From Vallitalea maricola (GTDB taxonomy: Bacteria > Bacillota > Clostridia > Lachnospirales > Vallitaleaceae): 64,000 bases of DNA. Shown here piece by piece: positions 1 to 9,021 of this stretch (position 1 is the stretch's first letter; each line of letters opens with the position of its first letter). The notes under the pieces are model-generated. The model ran no database searches and was not told the origin of the DNA. It saw only the letters and a list, made by a program, of their open reading frames with translations. A program made the translations under genes and the position numbers. The stretch spans positions 1 to 64,000 of the forward strand of contig NZ_BTPU01000028.1 of the NCBI RefSeq assembly GCF_036985595.1, given 5' to 3'.

Positions 1-43
1 CAAAAGTCATATAATAATATTGGACACAAAAAGGAGGTGTGGA

Positions 44-211
44 ATGTCTAAGAAAAAAATGGGCAGACCTACTACAGACCCAAAACCTCATAGCTTACAT
101 GTGAGAGTTAACGACAAAGAGCTTAAGACTCTAGATAATTATTGCGAAAAAAACAATAAAACAAGGGCTCAAGGGGTTAGAGATGGTATTAATGCCCTAG
201 AAAATAAATAA
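44..211 (+). CDS. Small ribbon-helix-helix-like DNA-binding protein
   Basis: A 55-residue basic protein. The N-terminus carries a K/R-rich stretch with the GRPTTDPK motif that often precedes ribbon-helix-helix (CopG/Arc type) domains in clostridia; residues 15-55 fit one beta strand (SLHVRVN) followed by two helices, the second being TRAQGVRDGINAL. I chose the ATG at 44 because AAGGAGG at 31-37 lies 6 nt upstream; an in-frame TTG at 20 would place the ribosome binding site inside the coding region. Such proteins act as dimeric transcriptional regulators, often in plasmid, phage or toxin-antitoxin settings, but no toxin partner is visible beside it. The family call rests on motif resemblance only. 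Confidence 0.7.
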   Translation: MSKKKMGRPTTDPKPHSLHVRVNDKELKTLDNYCEKNNKTRAQGVRDGINALENK

Positions 212-212
212 G

Positions 213-252
213 AGAAGTGGCGTTCTACCCAACAAGTAACAACACCACTTCT
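213..252 (+). repeat. Inverted repeat after the RHH-like gene
   Basis: AGAAGTGG (213-220) is complementary to CCACTTCT (245-252). It starts just after the stop codon of the preceding gene and could be a weak transcription terminator, but no T-run follows. Confidence 0.4.
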
Positions 253-260
253 ACAAACAC

Positions 261-306
261 ACTATCAAAAATAGTGGTAAATCTATTATACCCAATTTTT
301 GATAGT
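261..306 (+). repeat. 12-bp perfect inverted repeat upstream of a pseudogene
   Basis: ACTATCAAAAAT (261-272) and ATTTTTGATAGT (295-306) are perfect inverted copies around a 22-nt spacer. It lies between the RHH-like gene and a broken gene with a good ribosome binding site at 317-322. It could be an operator or an RNA hairpin; no T-run follows. Confidence 0.45.
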
Positions 307-330
307 AATTCAATATAGGAGGTATAATTA

Positions 331-618
331 ATGAACGATATTAGATGGCATTTTGAGAATTTTACTGCTCAGATGGTAAAACATGCGACTAAAGAGTTTC
401 AGTTAACTAATTTTGAATATCAGTAAATAGAGTGTTATCTACATAAGTATGAAGATAGATTTAATTCAATAATAGAGTCACTTGATGAAGAGGATAAGAA
501 ATTTGTGAAAGAATATATCACAAAACAAGTATATGAAGTATCTTGTGCAAATGATTGTTTATATCTTCAAGGATATAAGGATTGTGTTAAATTACTTGAT
601 AAATTAGGGGTGATTTGA
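331..618 (+). pseudogene. Small protein gene interrupted by an in-frame stop codon
   Basis: An AGGAGG at 317-322 stands 8 nt before ATG 331. The frame encodes 31 codons, then TAA at 424-426, and continues in the same frame for 63 more codons to TGA at 616-618. The second part looks like real protein (acidic, helical, ending YKDCVKLLDKLG). A single C-to-T change of a CAA codon would explain the stop, since the preceding codon is CAG. Intact, it would be a protein of about 95 residues, broadly reminiscent of small uncharacterised clostridial proteins with an acidic helix and a conserved YxxGYKxxxKLL-like tail. I do not recognise a function. Readthrough or a sequencing error are alternatives to a true pseudogene. 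Confidence 0.65.
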
Positions 619-648
619 TTTAAATTTTCACCTATAAAGATTTATAAG

Positions 649-677
649 TTGACAATTTTCAGTGTTTGTGCTAGTGT
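649..677 (+). promoter_or_regulatory. Promoter of the cold shock gene
   Basis: TTGACA (649-654), 17-nt spacer, TAGTGT (672-677). The -35 is consensus and the -10 is weak. A transcript from here would carry a leader of about 30 nt before the gene. Confidence 0.6.
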
Positions 678-713
678 AAAAATGTAATTTTATATATTTA
701 GGAGGATTTAAAA

Positions 714-914
714 ATGAATCAAGGTACAGTTAAATGGTTTGATGCAAAAAAAGGTTTTGGGTTTATTTCAGTTGAAGATGGCGACGATATATTTGTACAT
801 TTTTCAGCTATTCAAGATGAAGGTTTTAAAAGCTTAGAAGAGGGCGACGCTGTTCAATTTGAAGTTGTTGATGGTGCAAAAGGACCTCAAGCAGCTAATG
901 TGAGCAAATTATAA
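714..914 (+). CDS. cspA: Cold shock protein, CspA family
   Basis: A 66-residue single-domain OB-fold protein of the usual family length. The RNP1-type motif KGFGFIS (residues 13-19) and RNP2-type motif DIFVHFSAI (residues 25-33) that bind single-stranded RNA and DNA are both present. Cold shock proteins act as RNA chaperones in the cytoplasm. The start is set by AGGAGG at 700-705, 8 nt before ATG. The gene has its own promoter and is followed by a strong hairpin, so it is probably monocistronic. Confidence 0.96.
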   Translation: MNQGTVKWFDAKKGFGFISVEDGDDIFVHFSAIQDEGFKSLEEGDAVQFEVVDGAKGPQAANVSKL

Positions 915-962
915 TATGATATTATAGATTAACGTAAGTAAGCTGTTAATTAAGGTATAAAC

Positions 963-998
963 AAAAGGGGTTATCTTATCCAATAAGATAACCCTTTT
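963..998 (+). terminator. Terminator of the cold shock gene
   Basis: GGGTTATCTTAT (968-979) pairs with ATAAGATAACCC (983-994) across a 3-nt loop; the stem is flanked by A-run and T-run, so it could terminate in both directions. Confidence 0.85.
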
Positions 999-1131
999 AG
1001 ATTGTCAAAAAAATCTATTGATAGATTTTTACCATATAGCATTACATTAACGCAATAACTTTGTAACAAGTAAAGATTCTATAGGCTAAAGTCACATCTT
1101 TTAACTGGTTTAAGAGTGGTAAGTACAGAGA

Positions 1132-1236
1132 AAATCATATATAGTGATAATAACGAACTTTTACGGCTTGTTGCTATCCTTAAAAACAGATAGAAGGCAA
1201 CAAACGTAACGAGAGTATTATCACTATATATGATTT
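1132..1236. repeat. 105-nt hairpin element with a 21-bp perfect outer stem
   Basis: Positions 1132-1152 and 1216-1236 are perfect inverted repeats of 21 bp. The 63 nt between them hold a second stem (TTGTTGC at 1170-1176 region against GCAACAA, plus TATC/GATA). No coding potential is seen. A hairpin of the same architecture but different sequence lies at 46477-46582. The element fills the gap between the cold shock gene and the 3' end of the convergent ABC operon. It may be a miniature mobile repeat or a structured RNA; the remaining intergenic bases show nothing else. Confidence 0.75.
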
Positions 1237-1302
1237 CAATACACAACTGTTGTCAGTTCTTTGCTTCATACTTTAGCGACAATCTGAGTTTATACATAAT
1301 TA

Positions 1303-2085
1303 TCATGACCCCGTTGATTTGTAATGTCTAACACCTATTCTCCAAACTAATAGACAAGGTATAATAAATAATATCCCGAATATAGGTGAAATAATATATA
1401 ATATATTATTTGAGTTATTCTTGTCTAGTAAGTACATAAGTGGATAATAGTTAACACAGCCGAAAGGTACTACAAATGTAAAAAAGTTTTTTACCCATTT
1501 CTTATAGATACCCAGAGGATATTGGAACATTTCTCTACCACCATCTGTTAGGATATTGGCAATTTCTAGACTTTGGATAGTCCAAAAACATAAGGTAGCT
1601 GCCAAAATGAATATACCAGAGAAAATAAAAATCCCACTGATAATCATTAAAATGAGAATAATAATCTTTGGTAAATTAAAGTCTATAGAAACATTGGCTA
1701 ATGCCCATATGAGAACTATGACACTTTGGGATAGACGTCCTATCCTAGTAAATTCAAATCTGGAGCCTATTACTTGGACGATAGTTCCACGAGGTCTTAC
1801 AAGTATTCTATCAAAATTTCCAGTTCGGATAAGATTAGAGAAACTATCAAATCCTCTAGCAAAACATTCACTTAACGAAAAAGATATATGTATTATACCA
1901 AAGCACAACATGACTTCGTAGAAGCTCCAACCAGCAATATTATTAAATCTTTGGAACATAAAATACATACCGGCGAATATGGAAAAGGGTACAAAAAATT
2001 GACCCAGGCATAACAGTATAAATGAAGTCTGATATTGCAGTTGAGACTTCAATAATATTTTTAGGTATTTCAAGAATAATTTCAT
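1303..2085 (-). CDS. ABC-2 type exporter permease (second subunit)
   Basis: A 260-residue integral membrane protein with about six hydrophobic segments. Size, order and the preceding paralogous permease match the three-gene uncharacterised export systems of the COG4586/COG4587/COG3694 type, to which a viologen exporter has been assigned in cyanobacteria. Together with the permease at 2100-2903 it should form a heterodimeric membrane channel driven by the ATPase at 2900-3877. I set the start at ATG 2085 because GGAGG (minus strand, 2091-2095) lies just upstream; a longer reading frame overlaps the upstream gene and lacks a site. The exported substrate is unknown. Confidence 0.88.
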   Translation of the reverse strand: MKLFLKYLKILLKSQLQYQTSFILLCLGQFFVPFSIFAGMYFMFQRFNNIAGWSFYEVMLCFGIIHISFSLSECFARGFDSFSNLIRTGNFDRILVRPRGTIVQVIGSRFEFTRIGRLSQSVIVLIWALANVSIDFNLPKIIILILMIISGIFIFSGIFILAATLCFWTIQSLEIANILTDGGREMFQYPLGIYKKWVKNFFTFVVPFGCVNYYPLMYLLDKNNSNNILYIISPIFGILFIIPCLLVWRIGVRHYKSTGS

Positions 2086-2099
2086 AACAACCTCCAATC

Positions 2100-2903
2100 T
2101 TAACCACCTTGTACTATTACTTTTTTTAATACTTTTTTCATGCTGACTTGCCCTAATATTATAAGGATTGCCAGCCATATCATTTGTACTAGAATTCCTA
2201 TGAGTGCATCATTTTGAGGTATATGTCCAGAATATATTCTAAAAGGCATATCGCAGGTTAGATGAAAGGGAAGGACATATACGATTTTCTGCATCCATAC
2301 TGGCATAAATGGTATAGGAATAACCAAACCAGCAAAAAATTCTCCAAGAACTGCAAATATCAAAGTTGACCCTACAGGTGACATTGTAACGAAAACGGAA
2401 ATATATATAAACATGGATATAGAGACCACAACAAACAATCCTAGTATAAGGGAAAATATAAATATAAAAAATGTTACTATATCTGGTGGTAATGAAATCT
2501 TATAAGGTTTTGGAAGAATGAAAGCAATAATCAGTATTGGTACACTTCTAAGAATTGCTCCTGATACTCTTTGGGCTATAAGCTTAGAAAACCAAAAGCC
2601 ATATAGATTAATTGGTCTGCATAATTCATAAGCTATGTTACCGCTAGTAATTAGTTCAAATAATTCACCATCTCTATACCAAAGCATTATAAAAACTAAA
2701 AAAGATTGTTGCAGCCAAATATAAGAAACTGTTTGGCTAAAAGAGATTGGTTGAATATTAGTACTGCTGGAGTAGAAAGCTTCAAAAATCATTAGATACA
2801 TGAATCCCCAGAAAAATTGTGTAGCTACACCTGAATACGCTGCAACTCTATACTGCATACCATTTATCAATCGCAATCTAAAAACAGATAGATAAGCTCT
2901 CAT
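2100..2903 (-). CDS. ABC-2 type exporter permease (first subunit)
   Basis: A 267-residue membrane protein with an N-terminal amphipathic start and about six transmembrane segments. It includes the stretch SGNIAYELCRPINLYGFW (residues 88-105), which is typical of ABC-2 permeases of this subfamily. Its start overlaps the stop of the ATPase gene by 4 bp (ATGA), showing tight translational coupling. It is expected to pair with the downstream permease; both are needed because each is a half channel. Direction of transport is inferred as export from family membership and from the absence of any substrate-binding protein. Confidence 0.9.
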   Translation of the reverse strand: MRAYLSVFRLRLINGMQYRVAAYSGVATQFFWGFMYLMIFEAFYSSSTNIQPISFSQTVSYIWLQQSFLVFIMLWYRDGELFELITSGNIAYELCRPINLYGFWFSKLIAQRVSGAILRSVPILIIAFILPKPYKISLPPDIVTFFIFIFSLILGLFVVVSISMFIYISVFVTMSPVGSTLIFAVLGEFFAGLVIPIPFMPVWMQKIVYVLPFHLTCDMPFRIYSGHIPQNDALIGILVQMIWLAILIILGQVSMKKVLKKVIVQGG

Positions 2904-3877
2904 ATTGCATACTCCTTATATAATTTTACAATGATTTCATCTACTGGTTGTGATTCTACTGTAACATCAGTAATTTCGTATGAATTCACTAAAGATGATA
3001 TAACTTCTGATACGGAGATTATCTTGGTATTTATAGAGAGTACAGCACGTTCTTCCATATAGGATAAAACAGTAACACCTGGTATGTTGATTGATTTATT
3101 TGATCTAGCATATTCTATAGTGATGATTTTATCATTAGAATATTTATTTCTGAGTGCTGAAAGGTTTCCGTCGTATAGAATAGTTCCTTTTCCTATTAAT
3201 AAAATTCTATCAGCCAGAGCTTCTATATCACTCATATCATGAGTTGTTAATATGATGGTTACATTTTTTTCTTTGTTTATTTCTTTAATGAATTTTCGAA
3301 CTGCAATTTTGGAAATAGCATCAAGACCAATAGTAGGTTCATCTAAAAATAAGATTTTGGGTGAATGTAATAATGATGCTGCTATCTCACATCTCATACG
3401 TTGCCCAAGACTTAGCTGTCTAACGGGAATATTGATAAAATCATTAAGTTGTAAGGTTTCTATCAACATATCTAGATTGTTGGCATATTCTTTTGGGGGT
3501 ATTTTATATATGTCTTTCAACAATTCAAAAGAGTCAATAACAGGAACATCCCACCACAGCTGGGACCGCTGACCAAAAACTACGCCAATATTTTTTACAT
3601 GATTAACTCTTTCTTGCCAAGGGATATGACCTAAAATATTACAAGTACCCGAATCAGGAACCAGTATGCCGCTCATGATTTTGATTGTGGTAGATTTTCC
3701 TGCTCCATTAGGTCCTATGTACCCAACAATTTCACCAGTGTCTATTGTAAAAGAAACATCTTTTATAGCATTAACTATGTCATACTCCCGATGAAAAAGG
3801 GATTTGATAGATGCTTTTACACCTGCTGAACGTTTGGCTACTTTGAAAGATTTGCATAATCCATTTACTTCAATCAT
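2900..3877 (-). CDS. ABC exporter ATP-binding protein
   Basis: A 325-residue ATPase. Walker A GPNGAGKST lies at residues 55-63, the ABC signature LSLGQ at 155-159, Walker B ILFLDEPT at 175-182, and the switch histidine in TTHDM follows. About 90 residues after the nucleotide-binding domain form a C-terminal extension typical of COG4586-type exporters of the ABC-2 superfamily. ATG 3877 was chosen because AGGAGG (minus strand, 3884-3889) is 6 nt upstream; an in-frame upstream ATG at 3910 has no site and lies inside the leader. First gene of a three-gene operon with a near-consensus promoter. Substrate unknown, possibly a drug, peptide or lipid. Confidence 0.92.
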   Translation of the reverse strand: MIEVNGLCKSFKVAKRSAGVKASIKSLFHREYDIVNAIKDVSFTIDTGEIVGYIGPNGAGKSTTIKIMSGILVPDSGTCNILGHIPWQERVNHVKNIGVVFGQRSQLWWDVPVIDSFELLKDIYKIPPKEYANNLDMLIETLQLNDFINIPVRQLSLGQRMRCEIAASLLHSPKILFLDEPTIGLDAISKIAVRKFIKEINKEKNVTIILTTHDMSDIEALADRILLIGKGTILYDGNLSALRNKYSNDKIITIEYARSNKSINIPGVTVLSYMEERAVLSINTKIISVSEVISSLVNSYEITDVTVESQPVDEIIVKLYKEYAI

Positions 3878-3928
3878 AATGAACCTCCTAACGTAATCTA
3901 ATATATTCAATTTTTTGCAAGGAAAAAT

Positions 3929-3957
3929 AGTATACTCCTATAACTTAACTAAGTCAA
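3929..3957 (-). promoter_or_regulatory. Promoter of the ABC exporter operon
   Basis: Read on the minus strand: TTGACT (3957-3952), 17-nt spacer, TATACT (3934-3929), followed by a leader of about 45 nt to the ATPase start. The rest of 3958-4176 is AT-rich with no gene. Confidence 0.8.
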
Positions 3958-4176
3958 GTTGTATTTAATTAAATTAATATTATATTATTGTTACAATAAC
4001 CGATTATGAAAAAAAGATATATTATTCTATTGTAGAAAGATAATATGTAAATACAATTGAAAATGATAATTACATGAGATGAAAGTTGTTAGTAAAATTA
4101 GGAAAAAAGCTTGTAATATAGCGTTAGAAAGTATATATTATTAGTATTAAGGCAAAATAAGGAAAGGATTAGTGAA

Positions 4177-4671
4177 ATGTTTCAGATTGATGATTTTTCA
4201 TTTAATACAAAAAAGGAATTTTACGATAATATAATTTGTAACGCAAAAGGACTTATGTATGAAGAAAGAGACAAAATTGCAAATTTGGCTAATATATCTG
4301 CATTATTATTTTATACAATGGAGAAAATAAATTGGGCAGGATTTTATTTGTATAAAAATGATGAGCTAGTTCTTGGGCCTTTTCAAGGAAAACCTGCTTG
4401 TATAAGAATAAAAATTGGAAAAGGTGTTTGTGGTACTGCGGCGAAATTAAGAGAAACACAAATAGTACCTGATGTACACCAATTCGAGGGACATATTCCT
4501 TGTGACGGCGACACTAATTCAGAGATAGTAATTCCAATAGTAGTAGATAATAAACTTATAGGTGTTCTGGATATTGATAGTCCTATTACTAATAGATTTG
4601 ATGTTACTGATAGTGAATACTTAAATAAGTTGGCTTCACTTATTACTGATAGTTGTGATTGGAATGAATAA
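4177..4671 (+). CDS. msrC: Free methionine-(R)-sulfoxide reductase (GAF domain)
   Basis: A 164-residue single GAF-domain enzyme that reduces free methionine-R-sulfoxide to methionine using thioredoxin, repairing oxidised methionine in the cytoplasm. The fRMsr signature is complete: WAGFYL (residues 53-58), GPFQGKPAC, GVCG and GHIPCD. The three conserved cysteines are Cys75, Cys85 and Cys109, with the same spacing (10 and 24) as Cys84, Cys94 and Cys118 of the E. coli enzyme. AAAGGA stands about 9 nt before the ATG. It is followed after 43 bp by the M16C protease gene and may be co-transcribed with it. Confidence 0.94.
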   Translation: MFQIDDFSFNTKKEFYDNIICNAKGLMYEERDKIANLANISALLFYTMEKINWAGFYLYKNDELVLGPFQGKPACIRIKIGKGVCGTAAKLRETQIVPDVHQFEGHIPCDGDTNSEIVIPIVVDNKLIGVLDIDSPITNRFDVTDSEYLNKLASLITDSCDWNE

Positions 4672-4714
4672 TAAATAAGTTATAATAATTTTTTTGATAA
4701 GGAGATGTTACTAA

Positions 4715-7642
4715 GTGGTTTTTGAAGTAGGTAAGTTATACCATGGTTTCAAATTAGTTGATGAACAAAATATAGGAGAAATAGGTTCTATTGGAAGATT
4801 GTTTCATCATGGGAAAAGTGGTGCAAGACTTGTATCCATAAATAATGATGACAACAACAAAGTATTTTCAGTGAATTTTAGAACTCCACCTGTTGATGAT
4901 ACAGGATTACCTCATATACTAGAACATTCAGTTCTATGTGGATCAAGGAAATTTCCTTTGAAGGACCCTTTTGTTGAATTGGTTAAGGGTTCTTTGAATA
5001 CATTCCTTAATGCTATGACATTTTCAGATAAGACTATGTATCCTGTAGCAAGTCTTAATGACAAAGATTTCCTTAATCTTGTGGATGTCTATATGGATGC
5101 AGTTTTTTATCCTAATATATATGATAGACCTGAGATTCTAAGGCAAGAGGGCTGGCATTACGATTTAGCTAATGTGGAGGAAGATATTACTATAAAAGGT
5201 GTAGTTTACAATGAGATGAAGGGAGCTTTTTCTTCTCCAGAACAAGTATTGTTCAGAAAGATTCAGCAATCCCTATTACCTGATACTCCATATGCTTATG
5301 AATCTGGTGGAGACCCAGATTATATACCTGAGCTTACAAATGAACAATTCTTAGATTTCCATAAGAAATATTATCATCCATCTAACAGTTATCTATATTT
5401 ATATGGAGATAGTGATGTTGATAAGATGTTAGAATGGCTGGATGACAATTATTTGAAAGAGTTTGATAGTATAGACATAGATTCTAGTATCAACTTGCAA
5501 AAACCTTTCAGTGAGTTTATTGAAAAAGTTGAATACTATCCTATCTCTTCTAATGAGAGTGAAGAAGGTAAGACTTATCTTAGTTATAATGTTGTTGTTG
5601 GTAATGCAACTAACAAAATAGATTATAGGTCATTTGAGATACTTGAATATATACTTCTAGAAGCACCAGGAGCACCACTTAAAAAAGCATTGATTGATGC
5701 TGGAATAGGAAAAGATGTATTTGGTTCATATGACAATACTTTGTTACAGCCAACATTAAGTATAGTGGCTAAGAATTCAGATACAAGTAAAAAAGAAGAG
5801 TTCATTTCAATTATTAGAAATACCTTACAGGAAATAGTTGAGAAAGGTATTGATAAAAGAACAATAGAAGCTGCAATAAATTATTTTGAATTCAAAGTAA
5901 GAGAAGCTGATTATGGAAGATATCCAAAAGGAATTATCTATGCTATGATGTGTATGGACAGCTGGTTATACGATAATGATCCTTTTATGCATTTATCATA
6001 TGATGAAACTTTTGAAGCCTTGAAAGAAGGACTTAACACTGATTTCTACGAAAAATTGATTAAAGAGAATCTGTTGAACAATACTCACGGAAGTTTACTT
6101 ATGGTAGAACCTAAAAAAGGTATATTAGCGAAACGTGAAAAAGAATTAGAAGATAAACTTAAGGCGTATAAAGACTCTTTATCAAATGATGAACTTAATA
6201 AGTTAGTAAAAGATACTATTCATCTTGAAGAATATCAAAGTGAACCAGAAGCTAAGGAAACATTGCTGAAAATACCTTTATTAAACTTGAATGATATTAG
6301 TAAAGAACCTGAACATCTTTTATTAGAAGAAGGGGAAATAGAAAATATCAAGGTATTATTACATCCTGCATTCACTAATAATATAGCTTATATTAAGTTG
6401 TTGTTTGACACTAAAAAGATACCAGTGGATCTTATTCCTTATATAGGTCTGATAACAAAAGTACTAGGCAATATGGATACTGAAAATTATAGTTATGGTG
6501 AATTATCCAATGTCATTAATATAAATACTGGTGGTATTTCTTTCAATATTAATATATATGGACAGAATAATGAACCAGATGTATTCTTACCAAAATTTGA
6601 AGTGTATGGTAAATGCTTTTATGAAAAGATTCCACAGTTATTTGAGTTATTTGGTGAAATCATGTTTAATACTGATTTCTCAGATAAAAATAGATTATTG
6701 CAAGTAATAGCAGAAGCAAAATCACGTATACAAATGATGTTGACAAGTAGTGGACACATAGCTGCTGCTACAAGAGCGGAAAGTTATTTTGCTAATACTG
6801 CATTATACAAAGAATTAACAAGTGGAATATCCTTCTATCATTTCTTGGATAAACTAGAAATCAATTTTGAAGAAATGTCAGAGGAAATAATAAGTGACAT
6901 TAAAAAAACTATCAGTTATATGTTTAAACCTGAGAATCTAGTTATAACTATGACTTCAGAGAAAGATGCTTATGGATTATTTAATGGGGAGGCTAAACAT
7001 TTTATTGATAAATTGGATGATTCATTATTGGAACTGGATGATGTGAAATTCGACTTCAATAAAACAAATGAAGGATTATTGACATCAGATAAAATCCAAT
7101 ATGTAGCAAAAGCAGGAAACTTCATTAAAAAAGGATATCATTACTCTGGTACTCTTAAGGTATTGCAGACTATAACTAGTTTAGATTATTTATGGAATAA
7201 TGTAAGAGTTAAAGGTGGAGCTTATGGATGTATGAATGCATTTTCGAGAAATGGTAATGTATATTTCACATCATACAGAGACCCTAATCTTAAAAAGACT
7301 CTAGACACTTATGATAATATAGATGGATTTATCTCTACCTTTGATACAGATGATAGAGAAATGACTAAGTACATCATTGGTACTATCAGTAATCTGGATA
7401 GACCACTGACACCTGCTTTAAAAGGAGATAGAGCTATTGGTTCATATATTAGTAATGTCTCTTATGAAGATATATTAAATGAAAGAAAAGAAGTTCTAAG
7501 TACTACCAAAGAAGATATTAGAGGTACAGCTGATCTAGTCAAATCAGTATTGAAACAAGATAATATCTGTGTAGTGGGTAATGAGAATAAGTTAGAGAAA
7601 AACAGAGAAATATTTAATGAATTAGTTCATTTATTCAATTAA
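4715..7642 (+). CDS. M16C-family zinc metalloprotease (PreP/insulinase-like)
   Basis: A 975-residue two-half clamshell peptidase, the normal length for the M16C (presequence protease type) family. The inverted zinc motif HILEH (His67, Glu70, His71) and the distal zinc ligand Glu167 in the VYNEMKG motif are present, so the active half is intact. Family members degrade short unfolded peptides inside a closed chamber. There is no signal peptide, so it acts in the cytoplasm. The start is GTG at 4715, with AAGGAG at 4699-4704; no ATG is better placed. It lies between msrC and era. The physiological substrate in bacteria is poorly known. Confidence 0.93.
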   Translation: MVFEVGKLYHGFKLVDEQNIGEIGSIGRLFHHGKSGARLVSINNDDNNKVFSVNFRTPPVDDTGLPHILEHSVLCGSRKFPLKDPFVELVKGSLNTFLNAMTFSDKTMYPVASLNDKDFLNLVDVYMDAVFYPNIYDRPEILRQEGWHYDLANVEEDITIKGVVYNEMKGAFSSPEQVLFRKIQQSLLPDTPYAYESGGDPDYIPELTNEQFLDFHKKYYHPSNSYLYLYGDSDVDKMLEWLDDNYLKEFDSIDIDSSINLQKPFSEFIEKVEYYPISSNESEEGKTYLSYNVVVGNATNKIDYRSFEILEYILLEAPGAPLKKALIDAGIGKDVFGSYDNTLLQPTLSIVAKNSDTSKKEEFISIIRNTLQEIVEKGIDKRTIEAAINYFEFKVREADYGRYPKGIIYAMMCMDSWLYDNDPFMHLSYDETFEALKEGLNTDFYEKLIKENLLNNTHGSLLMVEPKKGILAKREKELEDKLKAYKDSLSNDELNKLVKDTIHLEEYQSEPEAKETLLKIPLLNLNDISKEPEHLLLEEGEIENIKVLLHPAFTNNIAYIKLLFDTKKIPVDLIPYIGLITKVLGNMDTENYSYGELSNVININTGGISFNINIYGQNNEPDVFLPKFEVYGKCFYEKIPQLFELFGEIMFNTDFSDKNRLLQVIAEAKSRIQMMLTSSGHIAAATRAESYFANTALYKELTSGISFYHFLDKLEINFEEMSEEIISDIKKTISYMFKPENLVITMTSEKDAYGLFNGEAKHFIDKLDDSLLELDDVKFDFNKTNEGLLTSDKIQYVAKAGNFIKKGYHYSGTLKVLQTITSLDYLWNNVRVKGGAYGCMNAFSRNGNVYFTSYRDPNLKKTLDTYDNIDGFISTFDTDDREMTKYIIGTISNLDRPLTPALKGDRAIGSYISNVSYEDILNERKEVLSTTKEDIRGTADLVKSVLKQDNICVVGNENKLEKNREIFNELVHLFN

Positions 7643-7715
7643 TTAAAATTAATATTATACTAATGCTGACGGTCACTTGTTGACCGTTAAGCATTTTACT
7701 TACAGGAGGAAGATT

Positions 7716-8621
7716 TTGAATAATTTTAAATCAGGATTTGTTACAATTATAGGTAGACCTAATGTAGGAAAATCTACATTGATGAATCAAATAATAGGGC
7801 AAAAAATTGCTATTATGTCGGACAAACCTCAGACAACAAGAAATAAGATCAGGACATTTATTACAACTGAGGAAGGTCAAATCATTTTTATTGATACACC
7901 AGGTATTCACAAACCAAAGCATAAGTTGGGTGAATTCATGAATAAGACAGCTCTTGATACTTTTAGAGAAGTTGATGTTGTTTTATGGTTGGTCGAACCT
8001 GATATGAAAGTTGGTAAAGGTGATGAATATATAATCGAGCAGCTGCAAAGAGTTAAAACACCAGTTATCCTAGTAATCAATAAAATAGATAAAATATCAA
8101 AAGATGAGATATTACAAGTAATAGCTGCTTATAAGGATGCTTATGATTTTGCTGAAATCATTCCAATTTCTGCATTGAAAGGTGAAAACACTGAAGATAT
8201 CACAAAAATATTGTTTCAATATCTAGAAGAAGGTCCTCAATTCTTTGATGGTGATATGATAACTGACCAACCAGAACGTCAGATTGTTGCTGAGTTAATC
8301 AGAGAAAAAGCACTTCATCTATTACAACAGGAAATACCTCACGGAATAGCTGTTGTTATTGATAGGATGAAGGATAGGTCTAATAAAGATATAGTGGATA
8401 TTGATGCAACAATTATATGTGAAAGAGATTCTCATAAAGGTATTATAATTGGTAAACAAGGTGCAATGCTCAAGAAAATAGGAACTAGGGCAAGAATAGA
8501 CATAGAAAATCTTCTAGGTTCAAAAGTTAATTTGAAAATATGGGTAAAAATCAAGAAAAATTGGAGAGATAGTGATTTCTTACTTAAAAATTATGGATTC
8601 AATAAAAAAGATATGGATTAA
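7716..8621 (+). CDS. era: GTPase Era
   Basis: A 301-residue ribosome-assembly GTPase. The G1 motif GRPNVGKS is at residues 13-20, followed by DTPG (G3) and NKID (G4). The C-terminal KH domain has the GKQGAMLKKIG-type RNA-binding loop that contacts the 3' end of 16S rRNA. I chose the TTG at 7716 because AGGAGGA at 7704-7710 precedes it by 5 nt and the protein then begins at the usual Era N-terminus; the longer in-frame version starting at 7677 adds 13 residues with no homology. In Firmicutes era is usually followed by yqzL and recO; here yqzL follows but recO is 22 kb away. Confidence 0.97.
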   Translation: MNNFKSGFVTIIGRPNVGKSTLMNQIIGQKIAIMSDKPQTTRNKIRTFITTEEGQIIFIDTPGIHKPKHKLGEFMNKTALDTFREVDVVLWLVEPDMKVGKGDEYIIEQLQRVKTPVILVINKIDKISKDEILQVIAAYKDAYDFAEIIPISALKGENTEDITKILFQYLEEGPQFFDGDMITDQPERQIVAELIREKALHLLQQEIPHGIAVVIDRMKDRSNKDIVDIDATIICERDSHKGIIIGKQGAMLKKIGTRARIDIENLLGSKVNLKIWVKIKKNWRDSDFLLKNYGFNKKDMD

Positions 8622-8833
8622 AACTTTTGGATTATAAAAAATATATAATGTCTAGGACTAAAGTACTAGAACAATAGGAATCAAAACCCTGATTTTATGC
8701 CATGTTGAATGATACACTAATTTTGTCAAGGGTTAAAAATCAGTTTATTCATGGGAATATTTGAGCAGTATATAAAATTCTTAACAGGTAAACCTATAGA
8801 TATAATAAAATATATTTTTAGGGGGTAACAAAA

Positions 8834-8992
8834 ATGTTTAAGAATATATTATGGAATTTGTTTGAAAATACTGGCAGAATTGATGTTTATTTAATTTATA
8901 AACAATATGAACCCAGGGGTAGTACTTATTCATCTAAAGAAATAAACAGAACATATGAAAACAAGAAATGTGCCAATAGTGATATAGTGTAA
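8834..8992 (+). CDS. yqzL: YqzL-like small protein
   Basis: A 52-residue protein whose first 26 residues (WNLFENTGRIDVYLIYKQYE core) match the pattern of the YqzL-like family: a short helix ending in a W..F..TG.ID.YL.(F/Y)K motif. In Bacillus and clostridia a protein of this type is encoded between era and recO. The ATG follows AGGGGGT at 8820-8826 with 7 nt spacing. The last 25 residues are polar and probably disordered. Function of the family is not established. Its position 212 bp after era supports the assignment. The gap 8622-8833 has no gene. Confidence 0.8.
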   Translation: MFKNILWNLFENTGRIDVYLIYKQYEPRGSTYSSKEINRTYENKKCANSDIV

Positions 8993-9021
8993 TGATACAC
9001 ATTAATGTATTACTAATCATG

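Noticed and set aside
1132..1236. Retron or group II intron RNA as explanation of the long hairpin
   Set aside because: No reverse transcriptase gene is in the window and neither element has recognisable intron domains.
1556..1921. 121-residue open frame on the plus strand
   Set aside because: It lies opposite an ABC permease gene with good start signals; composition is that of an antisense shadow.
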